A stretch of 64,000 nucleotides of DNA from Alkalibacter saccharofermentans DSM 14828 (GCF_900128885.1 NZ_FQTU01000002.1:1-64000); one strand, 5' to 3'. Shown: positions 34,629 to 43,761, counted from the first letter of the stretch. Numbers and translations: made by a program. Notes: a model not told the origin generated them from the letters alone.

Positions 34629-35480
34629 TCAGTTGGAAAGTCTTTCCGTCAGACGCTCCAAGTCATCGTTGCTGTAGTACTCTATTTCTATTTTCCCTTT
34701 ATCGTTCTTGCCGCTTATTTTGACTTTTGTGCCTAAATTGTTTTGCAGTTTTTCCTGCAGATCTCTTAAGAACATCTGCGTCTTGGTATCTAAGGTCTTT
34801 TCTGTATTTTCGTTATTTTTTTCGTTTTTTAACTTTTGAACAAATTTTTCAGCTTCTCTTACGCTCAGCTTTTCTTTTAATATCTTCTCCAAAAGTCTCT
34901 CCCTGTATATTCCTTCAACTGAAAGGATGCATCTGCCATGACCTGGAGTGATTATATCATCTACTATCAAATCTCGAATTTCCTTTGGCAGGTTTAAAAG
35001 TCTCAAGGTATTGGCTATCGAAGTTCTGCTTTTCCCTATTCTCAAGGATATATCCTGTTGCGTTAGATCAAATTTATTCATTAAATCTTTATATGCAAGA
35101 GCTGCTTCAATTTCATTTAAGTCTTCTCTTTGAAGATTCTCAATAAGAGCCAGCTCCATAACGCCTTTATCTGTAAGTTCTCTAATTACTACCGGAACCT
35201 CTTTGATCCCAGCCATTTTTGCTGCTCTCCATCTTCTTTCTCCCGCAACTATCTTGTAGCCGTCATTATAAGCAGTTACTATAATAGGCTGTATAACCCC
35301 GTGTTCCCTAATGGAGTTTGAAAGTTCTTCAAGCTTTTCCTGGTCAAACTTTGTTCTGGGTTGGTTCTTGTTAGGGCATATCCTGTCTATATCCATACTT
35401 TCAAGGCCTTGCCTTCCTTGTTCGCTCTCTTCCGGAATCAACGCTTGCAGGCCTTTTCCCAAACCTTTCTTGCTTTTCAT
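34629..35480 (-). CDS. parB: Chromosome partitioning protein ParB (Spo0J)
   Basis: 283 residues. KGLGKGLQALIP at the N-terminus, the CTP-binding/arginine-rich patch (ENLQREDLN, GERRWRAAKMAG), the helix-turn-helix (TQQDISLRIGKSRTSIANTLRLL) and a C-terminal dimerisation domain. ParB binds parS, loads as a CTP-dependent sliding clamp and works with ParA. Its start overlaps the parA stop (ATGA-type), so the two are co-translated. A parS site follows the stop codon directly. Confidence 0.96.
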   Translation of the reverse strand: MKSKKGLGKGLQALIPEESEQGRQGLESMDIDRICPNKNQPRTKFDQEKLEELSNSIREHGVIQPIIVTAYNDGYKIVAGERRWRAAKMAGIKEVPVVIRELTDKGVMELALIENLQREDLNEIEAALAYKDLMNKFDLTQQDISLRIGKSRTSIANTLRLLNLPKEIRDLIVDDIITPGHGRCILSVEGIYRERLLEKILKEKLSVREAEKFVQKLKNEKNNENTEKTLDTKTQMFLRDLQEKLQNNLGTKVKISGKNDKGKIEIEYYSNDDLERLTERLSN

Positions 35481-36250
35481 ATCCTATCCCCCTTCCTCTT
35501 TATGAACTCTTTTGCAAATTCGAAGTACGCCTGTGCTCCTTTGGATTTTTCATCATACTCAAGTATAGCCAATCCATGGCTTGGCGCCTCAGCAAGTCGT
35601 ACATTTCGAGGGATAACAGTCTTATAAACCTTATCTCCGAAATAACCGCTTACCTCATCAACTACCTGGAGTGAAAGGTTTGTTCTTCCGTCAAACATAG
35701 TCATTATAATTCCTTCAATCGATAGTTTGTTGTTAAGACCCCTTTTGACGAGGTTTATGGTGTTCATAAGCTGGCTTACACCTTCCAAAGCATAATATTC
35801 ACATTGTATTGGAACTAATACGGAATTAGAAGCTGCAAGCGCATTTAACGAAATAAGACCTAAAGAAGGAGGACAATCAATCATTACATAATCGTATATT
35901 CCATCAGCATTTTTCAAAAAAACGCTCATTAAAAGCTCTCTGTTTTTCATAGCTGTCATTTCTATTTCTGCACCGGCTAATTCAGGTTTAGAAGGCACTA
36001 AATCAAGGTTTTTAAACCTTGTTTTTATGCAAACTTCATTTAAATCAGACCCGTTTACCATCCCGTCATAAAGGCTAAACTCCAAAGATTCTTTATCTAT
36101 GCCGAAACCACTGGTGGTATTGCCTTGGGGGTCCGCATCCACCACCAGGACTTTCTTCCCAAGTTGCGCCATATAAGTACTTAGGTTGATGTTGGTGGTT
36201 GTCTTGCCCACTCCGCCTTTTTGATTGAAAACCGATATTATCTTAGTCAT
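35477..36250 (-). CDS. parA: Chromosome partitioning ATPase ParA (Soj)
   Basis: 257 residues. Deviant Walker A KGGVGKTTTNINLS, Walker A' DADPQGNTTSG, Walker B MIDCPPSLGLIS. It drives origin segregation with ParB and in Bacillus also regulates DnaA. A second parS lies about 60 bp upstream of its start, between it and the terminator of noc. Confidence 0.97.
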   Translation of the reverse strand: MTKIISVFNQKGGVGKTTTNINLSTYMAQLGKKVLVVDADPQGNTTSGFGIDKESLEFSLYDGMVNGSDLNEVCIKTRFKNLDLVPSKPELAGAEIEMTAMKNRELLMSVFLKNADGIYDYVMIDCPPSLGLISLNALAASNSVLVPIQCEYYALEGVSQLMNTINLVKRGLNNKLSIEGIIMTMFDGRTNLSLQVVDEVSGYFGDKVYKTVIPRNVRLAEAPSHGLAILEYDEKSKGAQAYFEFAKEFIKRKGDRI

Positions 36251-36310
36251 TATTATCCTCCACTAATTCATATTACTATTTTAACACTTATCTCTATAAT
36301 ATCAATGAAG

Positions 36311-36340
36311 TTTTAAATGTTTCACGTGAAACATTTAAAA
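36311..36340. promoter_or_regulatory. parS: parS centromere site 2, extended palindrome
   Basis: The exact parS TGTTTCACGTGAAACA (36318-36333) is embedded in a perfect 30-bp palindrome, flanked by TTTTAAA and TTTAAAA. It lies upstream of parA and directly abuts the terminator of noc; the terminator's T-run on the minus strand forms the flank of the palindrome. Confidence 0.96.
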
Positions 36341-36390
36341 AAACTCTCACTGATTACAGGTTGTTTCTAAAACCTGTTTCAGTGAGAGCC
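36334..36390 (-). terminator. Terminator after noc
   Basis: On the minus strand CTCTCACTGA-AACAGGTT pairs with AACCTGT-AATCAGTGAGAG, an 18-bp interrupted stem with a short loop, followed by TTTTTTT. It starts at the noc stop and separates the noc transcript from parA-parB. Confidence 0.9.
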
Positions 36391-36393
36391 TTA

Positions 36394-37203
36394 TTATCTG
36401 TTTTTCTTTATTTTAATTTTAACCTCTAAGTATTCGTCCTGATCGTTTTCTACGTATGAAGCATCTATTCCAGTCTTCAAAATATCTTCATAAGCTTTCT
36501 TAATGGTATTGGTATATATCCTCATATTTATAAAGCTCTTTACTCTAGCTTTCTTTTCATGTGTGATAGGTTCATCAAAATTGTTAATTAATATCTCGTC
36601 TCTTATTTTTTCAATAAGTTCCTCGGTTTTCTTTACGTTTAAATCAGATGAGATGATTTTCTTCAAAGCCATCAGCTGAAGCTCTTCATCTGGGATTTTC
36701 AAAAGCGCTCTTGCATGTCGTTCAGAAAGTTCATTATTGAATATGATCTCTCTCACAGATGGATTCAACCTTAATAATCGCAGTTTATTGGCTATAGTAG
36801 ACTGATTTTTCCCCACTTTTTTTGCAATCTGTTCCTGAGTCATCCCATGTAAACTTATAAGTTGCTGGTAGCTTTCCGCTTCTTCTATGAAGTCGAGGTC
36901 CTCTCTTTGGATGTTCTCGATTAATGCTATCGTAGCAGAATCTACGTCTACGATATCGCTTACAATAACCGGAATTTCTTTTAGGCCTGCCAGTTTTGAC
37001 GCTCGAAGGCGTCTCTCTCCCGCAATTAATTCATAGTTTTTTTCACTGAATTTCCTCACAGATATAGGTTGCAATACTCCGTAACTCTTTATTGATATCG
37101 CAAGCTCTTCTAAAGAAGCGTTTGAAAAGCGTGTCCTCGGTTGATATGGATTAGGTCTAATGCAATCTATGTCAACATACTGAATCTTCATACCGTCACT
37201 CAT
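36394..37203 (-). CDS. noc: ParB-like nucleoid occlusion protein Noc
   Basis: 269 residues, paralogous to ParB: NPYQPRTRF, GERRLRASKLAGLKEIPV, NIQREDLD and the helix-turn-helix MTQEQIAKKVGKNQSTIANKLRLLRL. Its place between rsmG and parA is that of Noc in Firmicutes, which binds its own sites (NBS) and keeps the division septum away from the chromosome. The C-terminal 60 residues differ from ParB. The Noc assignment rests on gene order; a second ParB is possible. Confidence 0.85.
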   Translation of the reverse strand: MSDGMKIQYVDIDCIRPNPYQPRTRFSNASLEELAISIKSYGVLQPISVRKFSEKNYELIAGERRLRASKLAGLKEIPVIVSDIVDVDSATIALIENIQREDLDFIEEAESYQQLISLHGMTQEQIAKKVGKNQSTIANKLRLLRLNPSVREIIFNNELSERHARALLKIPDEELQLMALKKIISSDLNVKKTEELIEKIRDEILINNFDEPITHEKKARVKSFINMRIYTNTIKKAYEDILKTGIDASYVENDQDEYLEVKIKIKKNR

Positions 37204-37217
37204 CGAATTCCTCCAGT

Positions 37218-37928
37218 TTATAATGGTTTTTTGCTGGGAACACCCTGCCTTCTAGGATACTTTAAAGGTGTCTTTTTGATTTTTTTACATATGACCAGGT
37301 ATCTTACGATATCTTCATAAGGCATCATAATTTCAGTGATGTTATCTACCTTGCCTCCTAATACTTCTATAGCTTTTTTTGCATCTTCCAACTCTTCCTG
37401 ATATTTAGGACCTTTTGAGGCTATAAATTTTCCACCCAGCCTTGTAAGCGGCAAACAATATTCACTGAGAACATTCATAGATGCAACCGCTCTTGAAAAA
37501 ACTAAGTCGTATTTTTCTCTGTGTTCATCAGCTCTACCTACATCTTCTGCCCTGCTATGAACAAATTCGACGTTCTCTATACCTAGTTTTTTGCAAGCCG
37601 CTTCAATAAATTTCAGCTTCTTTTCTGTTGAGTCTATAAAAGTCATTTTCCAATTTGGATGAACTATTTTCAATGGAATCCCGGGAAAACCACCCCCGGT
37701 TCCCATATCTGCCACTAACATCTCTTCCTGACTGTTATCATACATCAATATAGAATCTATGAAGTGCTTATTAATAAACTCGTTTTCTTCTTCTATTGCT
37801 GTGAGATTAAATTTTTTGTTTTCTTCCAAAACAAGATTCATGTATTCCATCAGTGAATAGATTTGTTCATCTGTTAGATTAAAGCCCTTTTCCTTTAGCC
37901 CTGTATAGAGCAACTGTCTAGATTCCAT
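37218..37928 (-). CDS. rsmG: 16S rRNA (guanine-527-N7)-methyltransferase RsmG
   Basis: 236 residues. SAM-binding ADMGTGGGFPGIPLKIV and FSRAVASMNVLSEYCLPL are typical of RsmG (GidB). The start at 37928 matches the usual N-terminus (LLYTGLKEKGFNLTDEQ) and lies inside the end of mnmG by 11 bases; upstream in-frame codons to 38021 are inside mnmG and not family-like. It methylates G527 of 16S rRNA. Confidence 0.94.
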   Translation of the reverse strand: MESRQLLYTGLKEKGFNLTDEQIYSLMEYMNLVLEENKKFNLTAIEEENEFINKHFIDSILMYDNSQEEMLVADMGTGGGFPGIPLKIVHPNWKMTFIDSTEKKLKFIEAACKKLGIENVEFVHSRAEDVGRADEHREKYDLVFSRAVASMNVLSEYCLPLTRLGGKFIASKGPKYQEELEDAKKAIEVLGGKVDNITEIMMPYEDIVRYLVICKKIKKTPLKYPRRQGVPSKKPL

Positions 37929-39816
37929 TATTTTTTGCAGTTTCCTTTCTATTGTAGTTTTCCATATACACCAACAAAACTGAAATGTCTGCAGGAGATA
38001 CTCCTGAAATTCTCGATGCATGACCTATTGACACCGGTCTAATTTTTCCAAGCTTTTGCCTAGCTTCCAAACGCAAACCACTTATGCTTTCATATTTTAT
38101 GTTTTCAGGTATTTTTTTCTTCTCCAGCTTTTTAAATTGCTCAACTTGGTTTAACTGTTTTTTTATGTAGCCTTCGTATTTTATCTGTATTTCCACCTGC
38201 TCATATACATTTTCTGGTATTTCAGGTCTGTTTGAATCTAGATTACTAAGCTCTAAATAGCTTATTTCGGGCCTTTTTATCAATTCATAAAGGGAAATGC
38301 CCTGATTTGAAAAAGAACTGTTTTTCCCCTTTAAAAACGCCTCTAATTCACTCGAAGGCTTCAATGTTATATTTTTAAGCCTTTCAATTTCTTCAGATAT
38401 CATTTTTTTCTTATTCCTATATCTTGCAAATCGCATGTCATCAATGAGCCCTACTTCTCTTCCTAATTCCGTCAAGCGTAGATCTGCATTATCCTGCCTG
38501 AGTATCAACCTGTACTCTGCTCTGGATGTCATCATCCTATATGGCTCTAAAGTTCCCTTCGTCACTATGTCGTCAATCAATACTCCAATGTATGCTTGTG
38601 ATCTGTCCAAAATTAGAGGCTCTTTATCTCTAATTTTCAATGAAGCGTTTATCCCTGCTATTAAACCTTGAGCGGCAGCTTCTTCATACCCGCTTGTTCC
38701 ATTTACCTGTCCTGCGAAAAACAATCCCTCAATTTCCTTATGCTCAAGAGATGGCCACAGCTGTAATGGATCTATATTGTCATACTCTATGGCATATGCT
38801 GATCTCATTATTTCTACATTTTCCATTCCTTCTACCGTGCGCAACATTTTAAGTTGAACATCTTCTGGCAGGCTTGAAGACATACCTTGAACATATAGCT
38901 CCTCTGTATCCCTTCCTTCCGGTTCAATGAAAATCTGATGCTTTGGCTTATCCGAAAACCTTACTACTTTGTCTTCTATGGAAGGACAGTATCTTGGTCC
39001 TACACCGGTTATGTTTCCACTATAAAGAGGGGATAGATGAAGATTATCTCTGATGACCTCATGAGTTTTTTCATTCGTATAAGTCAAGTAACAGGGTACC
39101 TGATTGATTTCTATGCTGTCTGTTTCAAAAGAAAAAGGGAGAATTCTATCATCGCCTTCTTGAATTGTCATCTTATGAAAATCGACGCTTTTTCTATCAA
39201 CTCTTGCAGGTGTTCCTGTCTTAAACCTCAAAAGCTTAATTCCATTATTCATCAAACTGCCTGAGAGATCATTTGCCCCGAAGAGGCCATTTGGTCCTCC
39301 ATCATAGCTTACATCTCCAATTATAATTCTAGATTTCAAATAAGTTCCCGTAGCCATTATTATGCATCTTGCCTCGAAGACAGCCCCTGTTTTAGTTACT
39401 ACGTTTTTTACTATACCATTATCGACACCCAAACCAACTGCTTCATGCTGCTTTATATATAGGTTATCTTGTTGCTCCAGAGTTTTTTTCATCTCCTGCT
39501 GGTATTTCAATTTATCTGCCTGTGCTCTCAAAGAGTGCACCGCTGGTCCTTTCGCAGTGTTGAGCATCTTGCACTGTATCATCGTCTTGTCAATATTCTT
39601 GCCCATCTGGCCACCCAATGCATCAAGCTCTCTAACCAAATGACCCTTACCTGTACCACCTATGGATGGATTGCAAGGCATCAATGCTATAGAGTCGAGA
39701 TTCATTGTAATAAGCAATGTCTTATGTCCCAACCTGGCCGCCGCTAGGGCGCTTTCACATCCAGCATGTCCTCCCCCAATTACTATTATATCGTAGATTC
39801 CTGCTTTATAACTCAA
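37918..39816 (-). CDS. mnmG: tRNA uridine-5-carboxymethylaminomethyl modification enzyme MnmG (GidA)
   Basis: About 632 residues. FAD motif YDIIVIGGGHAGCESALAAARLG, the two GidA signatures (GPRYCPSIEDKVVRF and GYEEAAAQGLIAGINA) and a C-terminal helical domain. With MnmE it modifies U34 of certain tRNAs. The start is not ATG: TTG at 39816 follows the mnmE stop with AGGAAAG upstream; a TTG at 39840 is also in frame but inside mnmE. Confidence 0.95.
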   Translation of the reverse strand: MSYKAGIYDIIVIGGGHAGCESALAAARLGHKTLLITMNLDSIALMPCNPSIGGTGKGHLVRELDALGGQMGKNIDKTMIQCKMLNTAKGPAVHSLRAQADKLKYQQEMKKTLEQQDNLYIKQHEAVGLGVDNGIVKNVVTKTGAVFEARCIIMATGTYLKSRIIIGDVSYDGGPNGLFGANDLSGSLMNNGIKLLRFKTGTPARVDRKSVDFHKMTIQEGDDRILPFSFETDSIEINQVPCYLTYTNEKTHEVIRDNLHLSPLYSGNITGVGPRYCPSIEDKVVRFSDKPKHQIFIEPEGRDTEELYVQGMSSSLPEDVQLKMLRTVEGMENVEIMRSAYAIEYDNIDPLQLWPSLEHKEIEGLFFAGQVNGTSGYEEAAAQGLIAGINASLKIRDKEPLILDRSQAYIGVLIDDIVTKGTLEPYRMMTSRAEYRLILRQDNADLRLTELGREVGLIDDMRFARYRNKKKMISEEIERLKNITLKPSSELEAFLKGKNSSFSNQGISLYELIKRPEISYLELSNLDSNRPEIPENVYEQVEIQIKYEGYIKKQLNQVEQFKKLEKKKIPENIKYESISGLRLEARQKLGKIRPVSIGHASRISGVSPADISVLLVYMENYNRKETAKNNGI

Positions 39817-39824
39817 CTCTATAC

Positions 39825-41207
39825 CTACTTTCCTATGCAAAATTTACTGAAAATTTCATCTACTATGTCTTCTGTAACTGTTTCGCCTATCATCTTCCCC
39901 AGCTTGTCCCATGCATTCTTTACATCTACAGATATCATCTCTATAGGCAGGCCTGAATCGAGTCCCTCAAGACAGTCATTTAAAGACTGAGAAGAATCCT
40001 GAAGCAAGTTTATATGCCTAATGTTCGATACCATTTCATATGCATCCGAATCCATGCCGGCATTGCTTACCTCATCATAAATCTTGTTTTTCAGTTCCTC
40101 AATTCCCAACTCTTTGAGAATTGAAATTTCAACAACTTCCATATGTGATTTATCTCTTACATCTTCTTTGTTTACTTTTAATTTCCTGTCTATTTTGTTT
40201 ATAGCCACCAAACCTTTTTTATCCTTAACCAATTGTAACAGAGCCATATCCTCTTCATCAATTCCCCTTTCACCATCCAGTAAAAGAAGCACGAAGTCAC
40301 TTTCAGATAATATCTCTTTTGTTTTATTTATGCCCAGCTTTTCAATTAAATTTTCAGTTTCTCTTATTCCTGCAGTATCGATTATCTTTAAAGGTATCCC
40401 CTTAATATTTATGTATTCCTCTATTGTATCTCTTGTTGTTCCTTCAAATTCAGTTACTATCGCTCTTTCCTCACCTAGAAGAGCGTTTAAAAGTGACGAT
40501 TTGCCTACATTTGGCTTTCCAATTATGGCTGTCTTTATACCTTCTCTTATTATTCTTCCGTTCTTTGAGGTTTGTATCAACTTGTCTATCTTAAATTTGA
40601 TATCATTTGATTTTTGGCTTATCAACTGAAATGACATCTCTTCGATATCATATTCAGGATAGTCTATGCTGGCTTCAATATGTGCCAGTATCTCAATTAA
40701 ATCATTTCTAATTTCTTTAACCTTCTTAGATAGTCTTCCTTCCAGCTGCTTAACCGACATTTGAAGGCTTCTATCGGTCTTGGAGTTTATTACGTCTATT
40801 ACCGCTTCGGCTTGTGTAAGATCTATCCTACCATTTAAAAAAGCCCTTTTGGTAAACTCTCCAGGTTCTGCCATTCTAGCTCCGTTTGCCAAAGTCAGTT
40901 CTAAAATCTTTCTTACAGGGATTATTCCTCCATGGCAGCTTATCTCTATTACATCTTCCCTGGTATAAGTATTTGGTCCGAGCATTTTTGATACTAAAAC
41001 TTCGTCTACTATCTGTCCTTTTTCGTCTACAATATGACCGTAAATTATGCTCCTGTTTTTATAATCGTCAAAATCAGTTGTTGACTTTGTCACAAATATT
41101 TTCTTAATTACTTCCACAGATTTATCCCCGGTCATTCTAACCATTCCAATGCCTGAAAAGCCTACCGGCGTGGATATTGCGGCCACGGTATCTTCCAAAT
41201 AATTCAT
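39825..41207 (-). CDS. mnmE: tRNA modification GTPase MnmE (TrmE)
   Basis: 460 residues. N-terminal folate-binding domain (DTVAAISTPVGFSGIGMVRMTG), central G domain (GKPNVGKSSLLNALLGEERAIV, DTAGIRE, NKID) and the conserved C-terminal CIGK that ends the protein. Partner of MnmG in the cmnm5U34 pathway. The ATG is 31 bp after the jag stop, on the far side of a terminator-like hairpin. Confidence 0.97.
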   Translation of the reverse strand: MNYLEDTVAAISTPVGFSGIGMVRMTGDKSVEVIKKIFVTKSTTDFDDYKNRSIIYGHIVDEKGQIVDEVLVSKMLGPNTYTREDVIEISCHGGIIPVRKILELTLANGARMAEPGEFTKRAFLNGRIDLTQAEAVIDVINSKTDRSLQMSVKQLEGRLSKKVKEIRNDLIEILAHIEASIDYPEYDIEEMSFQLISQKSNDIKFKIDKLIQTSKNGRIIREGIKTAIIGKPNVGKSSLLNALLGEERAIVTEFEGTTRDTIEEYINIKGIPLKIIDTAGIRETENLIEKLGINKTKEILSESDFVLLLLDGERGIDEEDMALLQLVKDKKGLVAINKIDRKLKVNKEDVRDKSHMEVVEISILKELGIEELKNKIYDEVSNAGMDSDAYEMVSNIRHINLLQDSSQSLNDCLEGLDSGLPIEMISVDVKNAWDKLGKMIGETVTEDIVDEIFSKFCIGK

Positions 41208-41223
41208 CTTTTCACTCCTAATA

Positions 41224-41252
41224 TTAAAGACCAGCCTTTTAGCTGGTCTTCT
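41224..41252 (-). terminator. Terminator-like hairpin between jag and mnmE
   Basis: On the minus strand AAGACCAGC and GCTGGTCTT pair with a 6-base loop that contains the jag stop codon, followed by TAATATT. The U-tract is poor, so this may be an attenuator inside the rpmH-to-mnmE transcript rather than a full stop. Confidence 0.6.
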
Positions 41253-41865
41253 TTAAATCGATAACTACTTTTCTAAAAGGTTCCTCACCTTCACTATACG
41301 TATAAACTACTTCATGATTCTGAAGAGTTGAATGTATGATTCTTCTTTCATATGGATTCATAGGCTCTAAAACTACTTTTGAGTTGTTTTTTTCAACTTT
41401 TTTTGCTAATTTAAAAGCTAAATCTTTTAAAGTATCTTCTCTTTTTTCTCTGTAGTTTTCAGTATCTATTACTACTCTTATATACTCATCGGAGCTTTTA
41501 TTTACAACTAAGCTAGTAAGGTACTGAATAGAATCCAGTGTTTGGCCCCTTCTTCCTATTAAAATACCCATATCTTCGCCCTCAAGGGTGATGTTTAAGT
41601 TTCGTTGATTAAGTTCAATTCTGCATGTTGCCTCAATCCCGAATTTTTCAAAAATTTGCTCCAAAAACAACTTGGCTTTTTCAATGAAATCATCTTTCAT
41701 GGTAACTTCGACCTTGGCACTTTTAACTCCAAAAATTCCCATTATTCCATTTGAAGGCAGCTCAAGTACCTTTGTTTCTACCTGCTCTCTGGTGGCGTTT
41801 AGTTCTGTTAGCGCATTATTTATTGCTTCTTCTATTGACTTGCCTTTGGCAACCACCGTTTTCAT
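41239..41865 (-). CDS. jag: RNA-binding protein Jag (KhpB)
   Basis: 208 residues. Jag-N domain (VVAKGKSIEEAINNALTELNATREQV), a KH domain with GRRGQTLDSIQYLTSLVVN (GxxG as GRRG) and an R3H domain (PMNPYERRIIHSTLQ). It binds RNA and, in related Gram-positives, affects cell elongation. It follows yidC with no gap. Confidence 0.95.
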   Translation of the reverse strand: MKTVVAKGKSIEEAINNALTELNATREQVETKVLELPSNGIMGIFGVKSAKVEVTMKDDFIEKAKLFLEQIFEKFGIEATCRIELNQRNLNITLEGEDMGILIGRRGQTLDSIQYLTSLVVNKSSDEYIRVVIDTENYREKREDTLKDLAFKLAKKVEKNNSKVVLEPMNPYERRIIHSTLQNHEVVYTYSEGEEPFRKVVIDLKKTS

Positions 41866-42540
41866 TTACTTCTCCCCCTCTTTTGGAGCTTTACCCTTTT
41901 GCATTATAAGCTGTTGTACGTATGTCAGTAAATTATTTATAATCCAGTAAAGTCCCAGTCCTGATGGAAGTCCCCATGATACGAAACCTATCATAAGAGG
42001 AGATATTATCTTCATTGACTGAGTCATCGCTTGAGCCTGATTGTTTCCTCCAGCTTGAGGCTGAGCCAGATTTGACATGCTTAAATAAGTAGTTGCAGCC
42101 GCTACTATTGGTATTACTCTTAATGGATCGTAAGCGCTCAAGTCTGCTAGCCATAAAAAAGACTTGTCTATCGTAGCAAAAACCTCCGCACTGAAAACAT
42201 AAGGCACAGGCTCTCTCATTACACCAAAAAGACCTATTATTATAGGAAATTGAATAAGCATCGGCAAACAACCCCCCATAGGGTTGTAATTGTGCTTTTG
42301 ATAAATCTTCATCATTTCTTCATTAAGCTTTGCTTTGTTGTTTCCATGTTTTTTCTGAAGAGCTTGTATTTCCGGCTGCAGCTTGTTCATTTGCTGCATA
42401 GATTTATTTTGCTTTAGAGTAATTGGAAGCATCAACAGCTTCGCAAAAACTGCAAATACGACTATTGATATACCATAATCTTGTACAAAAGTATAGATTA
42501 AATGTAGTACGCTACCGAACAATCCATATAAAAAAGACAT
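41866..42540 (-). CDS. yidC: Membrane protein insertase YidC/SpoIIIJ
   Basis: 224 residues with five hydrophobic segments; core sequences YGISIVVFAVFAKLLMLPITLKQNKSMQQM, YNPMGGCLPMLIQFPIIIGLFGVM and GLPSGLGLYWIINNLLTYVQQ. There is no lipoprotein signal with a Cys, unlike Bacillus SpoIIIJ. It inserts proteins into the membrane with or without SecYEG. Placed between yidD and jag as usual. Confidence 0.95.
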   Translation of the reverse strand: MSFLYGLFGSVLHLIYTFVQDYGISIVVFAVFAKLLMLPITLKQNKSMQQMNKLQPEIQALQKKHGNNKAKLNEEMMKIYQKHNYNPMGGCLPMLIQFPIIIGLFGVMREPVPYVFSAEVFATIDKSFLWLADLSAYDPLRVIPIVAAATTYLSMSNLAQPQAGGNNQAQAMTQSMKIISPLMIGFVSWGLPSGLGLYWIINNLLTYVQQLIMQKGKAPKEGEK

Positions 42541-42595
42541 TTATTTTCCTCCCGGGATTTAACTAATATTTTTCTATCACCACAAACCTTTTCTC

Positions 42596-42805
42596 TCATT
42601 TCAAAGGATCAAATCCTCCCGGATGAAAAGGATGACATTTCCCTACTCTTTTTGCACAAATGACAAAGCCTTTTAATGGCCCATATTTTTCTATCGCCTG
42701 AATACAGTAATCAGAACATGTGGGATGAAACCTACATGTCTTTGGCAACAGAGGCGATATAGCCTTTTGATAAAACTTAATCATCAGTAACATTAATTTT
42801 TTCAT
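42596..42805 (-). CDS. yidD: Membrane protein insertion efficiency factor YidD
   Basis: 69 residues: IKFYQKAISPLLPKTCRFHPTCSDYCIQAIEKYGPLKG with conserved cysteines and the C-terminal GKCHPFHPGGFDPLK. Its start overlaps the rnpA stop by four bases (ATGA). It supports YidC activity. Confidence 0.96.
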   Translation of the reverse strand: MKKLMLLMIKFYQKAISPLLPKTCRFHPTCSDYCIQAIEKYGPLKGFVICAKRVGKCHPFHPGGFDPLK

Positions 42806-43149
42806 ATCATCTGCTCATTTTCAAGGATTCGATTATATTTCTTCAATAAATGGTTCACTGCAGAGCTTATTTCTTTATAATCCCTGTCTTCACAACCTTT
42901 TCTCGCAATAAAAATTATATCATATCCTTTGACACTATTAAAAGAACTATTCCTGTAAGATTCTTTTATAAGACGCTTTACTCTATTTCTCGTTACACTG
43001 TTTCCAACTTTTTTGCTTACTGTTATCCCTAATCTTGTTTCGTCCTTACCGTTTTCCAAATAATACATTACCAAAAGCCTGTTAGCCATAGACCTTCCTT
43101 TTGAGTATATGATTCTGAATCGCTGATTTGTAAAAGAATTGATTTTCAT
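42802..43149 (-). CDS. rnpA: Ribonuclease P protein component
   Basis: 115 residues. The RNR motif region is visible as GNSVTRNRVKRLIKESYR, with FRIIYSKGRSMANRLLVMYYL upstream. It supports the RNase P RNA in tRNA 5' maturation. ATG at 43149 is the family start; the frame extends upstream to 43191 towards rpmH without a good ribosome site. Confidence 0.95.
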   Translation of the reverse strand: MKINSFTNQRFRIIYSKGRSMANRLLVMYYLENGKDETRLGITVSKKVGNSVTRNRVKRLIKESYRNSSFNSVKGYDIIFIARKGCEDRDYKEISSAVNHLLKKYNRILENEQMI

Positions 43150-43201
43150 GCTAATACCGGCTTTCTGGACGTATTTAGAAAAAGGCCACACTTACGCGGC
43201 C

Positions 43202-43336
43202 TTAAGCTGATAAACGCTTTCTTCCTTTTCTTCTTCTATTGCTAAGAACTTTTCTTCCGGAAGCACTCTTCATTCTTTGTCTAAAACCATGCACTTTTGA
43301 TCTTTGTCTTACTTTAGGCTGATAAGTCATTTTCAT
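43202..43336 (-). CDS. rpmH: 50S ribosomal protein L34
   Basis: 44 residues, MKMTYQPKVRQRSKVHGFRQ at the start, then RMKSASGRKVLSNRRRKGRK and RLSA at the end: a complete L34. ATG at 43336 follows GGGAGGTG. Too short for usual open-reading-frame cut-offs. It is the first gene on the minus side of the origin and marks the canonical oriC border. Confidence 0.98.
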   Translation of the reverse strand: MKMTYQPKVRQRSKVHGFRQRMKSASGRKVLSNRRRKGRKRLSA

Positions 43337-43439
43337 TACTTACACCTCCCTGCACCTAATTATTATATAAAATATATCACTTTGCCCATAATGGATTTAC
43401 CATAAAATTATATATGCAAAAACAAGGCATGTCAAGAAT

Positions 43440-43761
43440 AATAAGAGTTTATTAACAGGCTGATATATTATTTTTTACCCACTTCATAGATAACTGTTGA
43501 TAAATCCTGGGCCTTTCTGCTATTATATAAACAGGTGTTGATAACTTATTATAGTTTTATCGACATATCCACAATATATTGATAATTTGTGGATATGTCA
43601 TACTATTTTGTTTGTAAAAACATCGGAAACATTAATTAATAACATAAAATCTTGTTCATAACTACTTATCAACATCTGTTTACAACTCAGATGTTGATAT
43701 TCGTTTAGATGGATTGTCTACAAACTATCAACAATTATCGTTTTCTACAGGAGGAGTATTA
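43440..43761. other. oriC: oriC part 1: DnaA-box cluster upstream of dnaA
   Basis: The region between rpmH and dnaA holds many DnaA-box-like 9-mers: TGTTGATAA (43495-43503 and 43536-43544), ATATCCACA (43565-43573), TGTGGATAT (43588-43596), TTATCAACA and TGTTGATAT in an inverted repeat (43667-43702), and CTATCAACA near 43725. Two perfect inverted repeats carry boxes in their arms: 13 bp at 43562-43600 and 11 bp at 43667-43702. This is the regulatory half of a bipartite origin and must also hold the dnaA promoter, which I could not fix. 43345-43440 is plain AT-rich DNA with the rpmH promoter region. Confidence 0.85.

Noticed and set aside
34629..37203. Noc as a misread duplicate parB
   Set aside because: The two proteins differ along their length and the rsmG-noc-parA-parB order is the usual Firmicutes one, so two distinct paralogs are more likely, though Noc identity is by position.
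43202..43440. A tRNA, rRNA or RNase P RNA gene in the origin region
   Set aside because: No cloverleaf or conserved rRNA/RNase P sequence is visible; the stretch is explained by rpmH, its upstream region and DnaA boxes.
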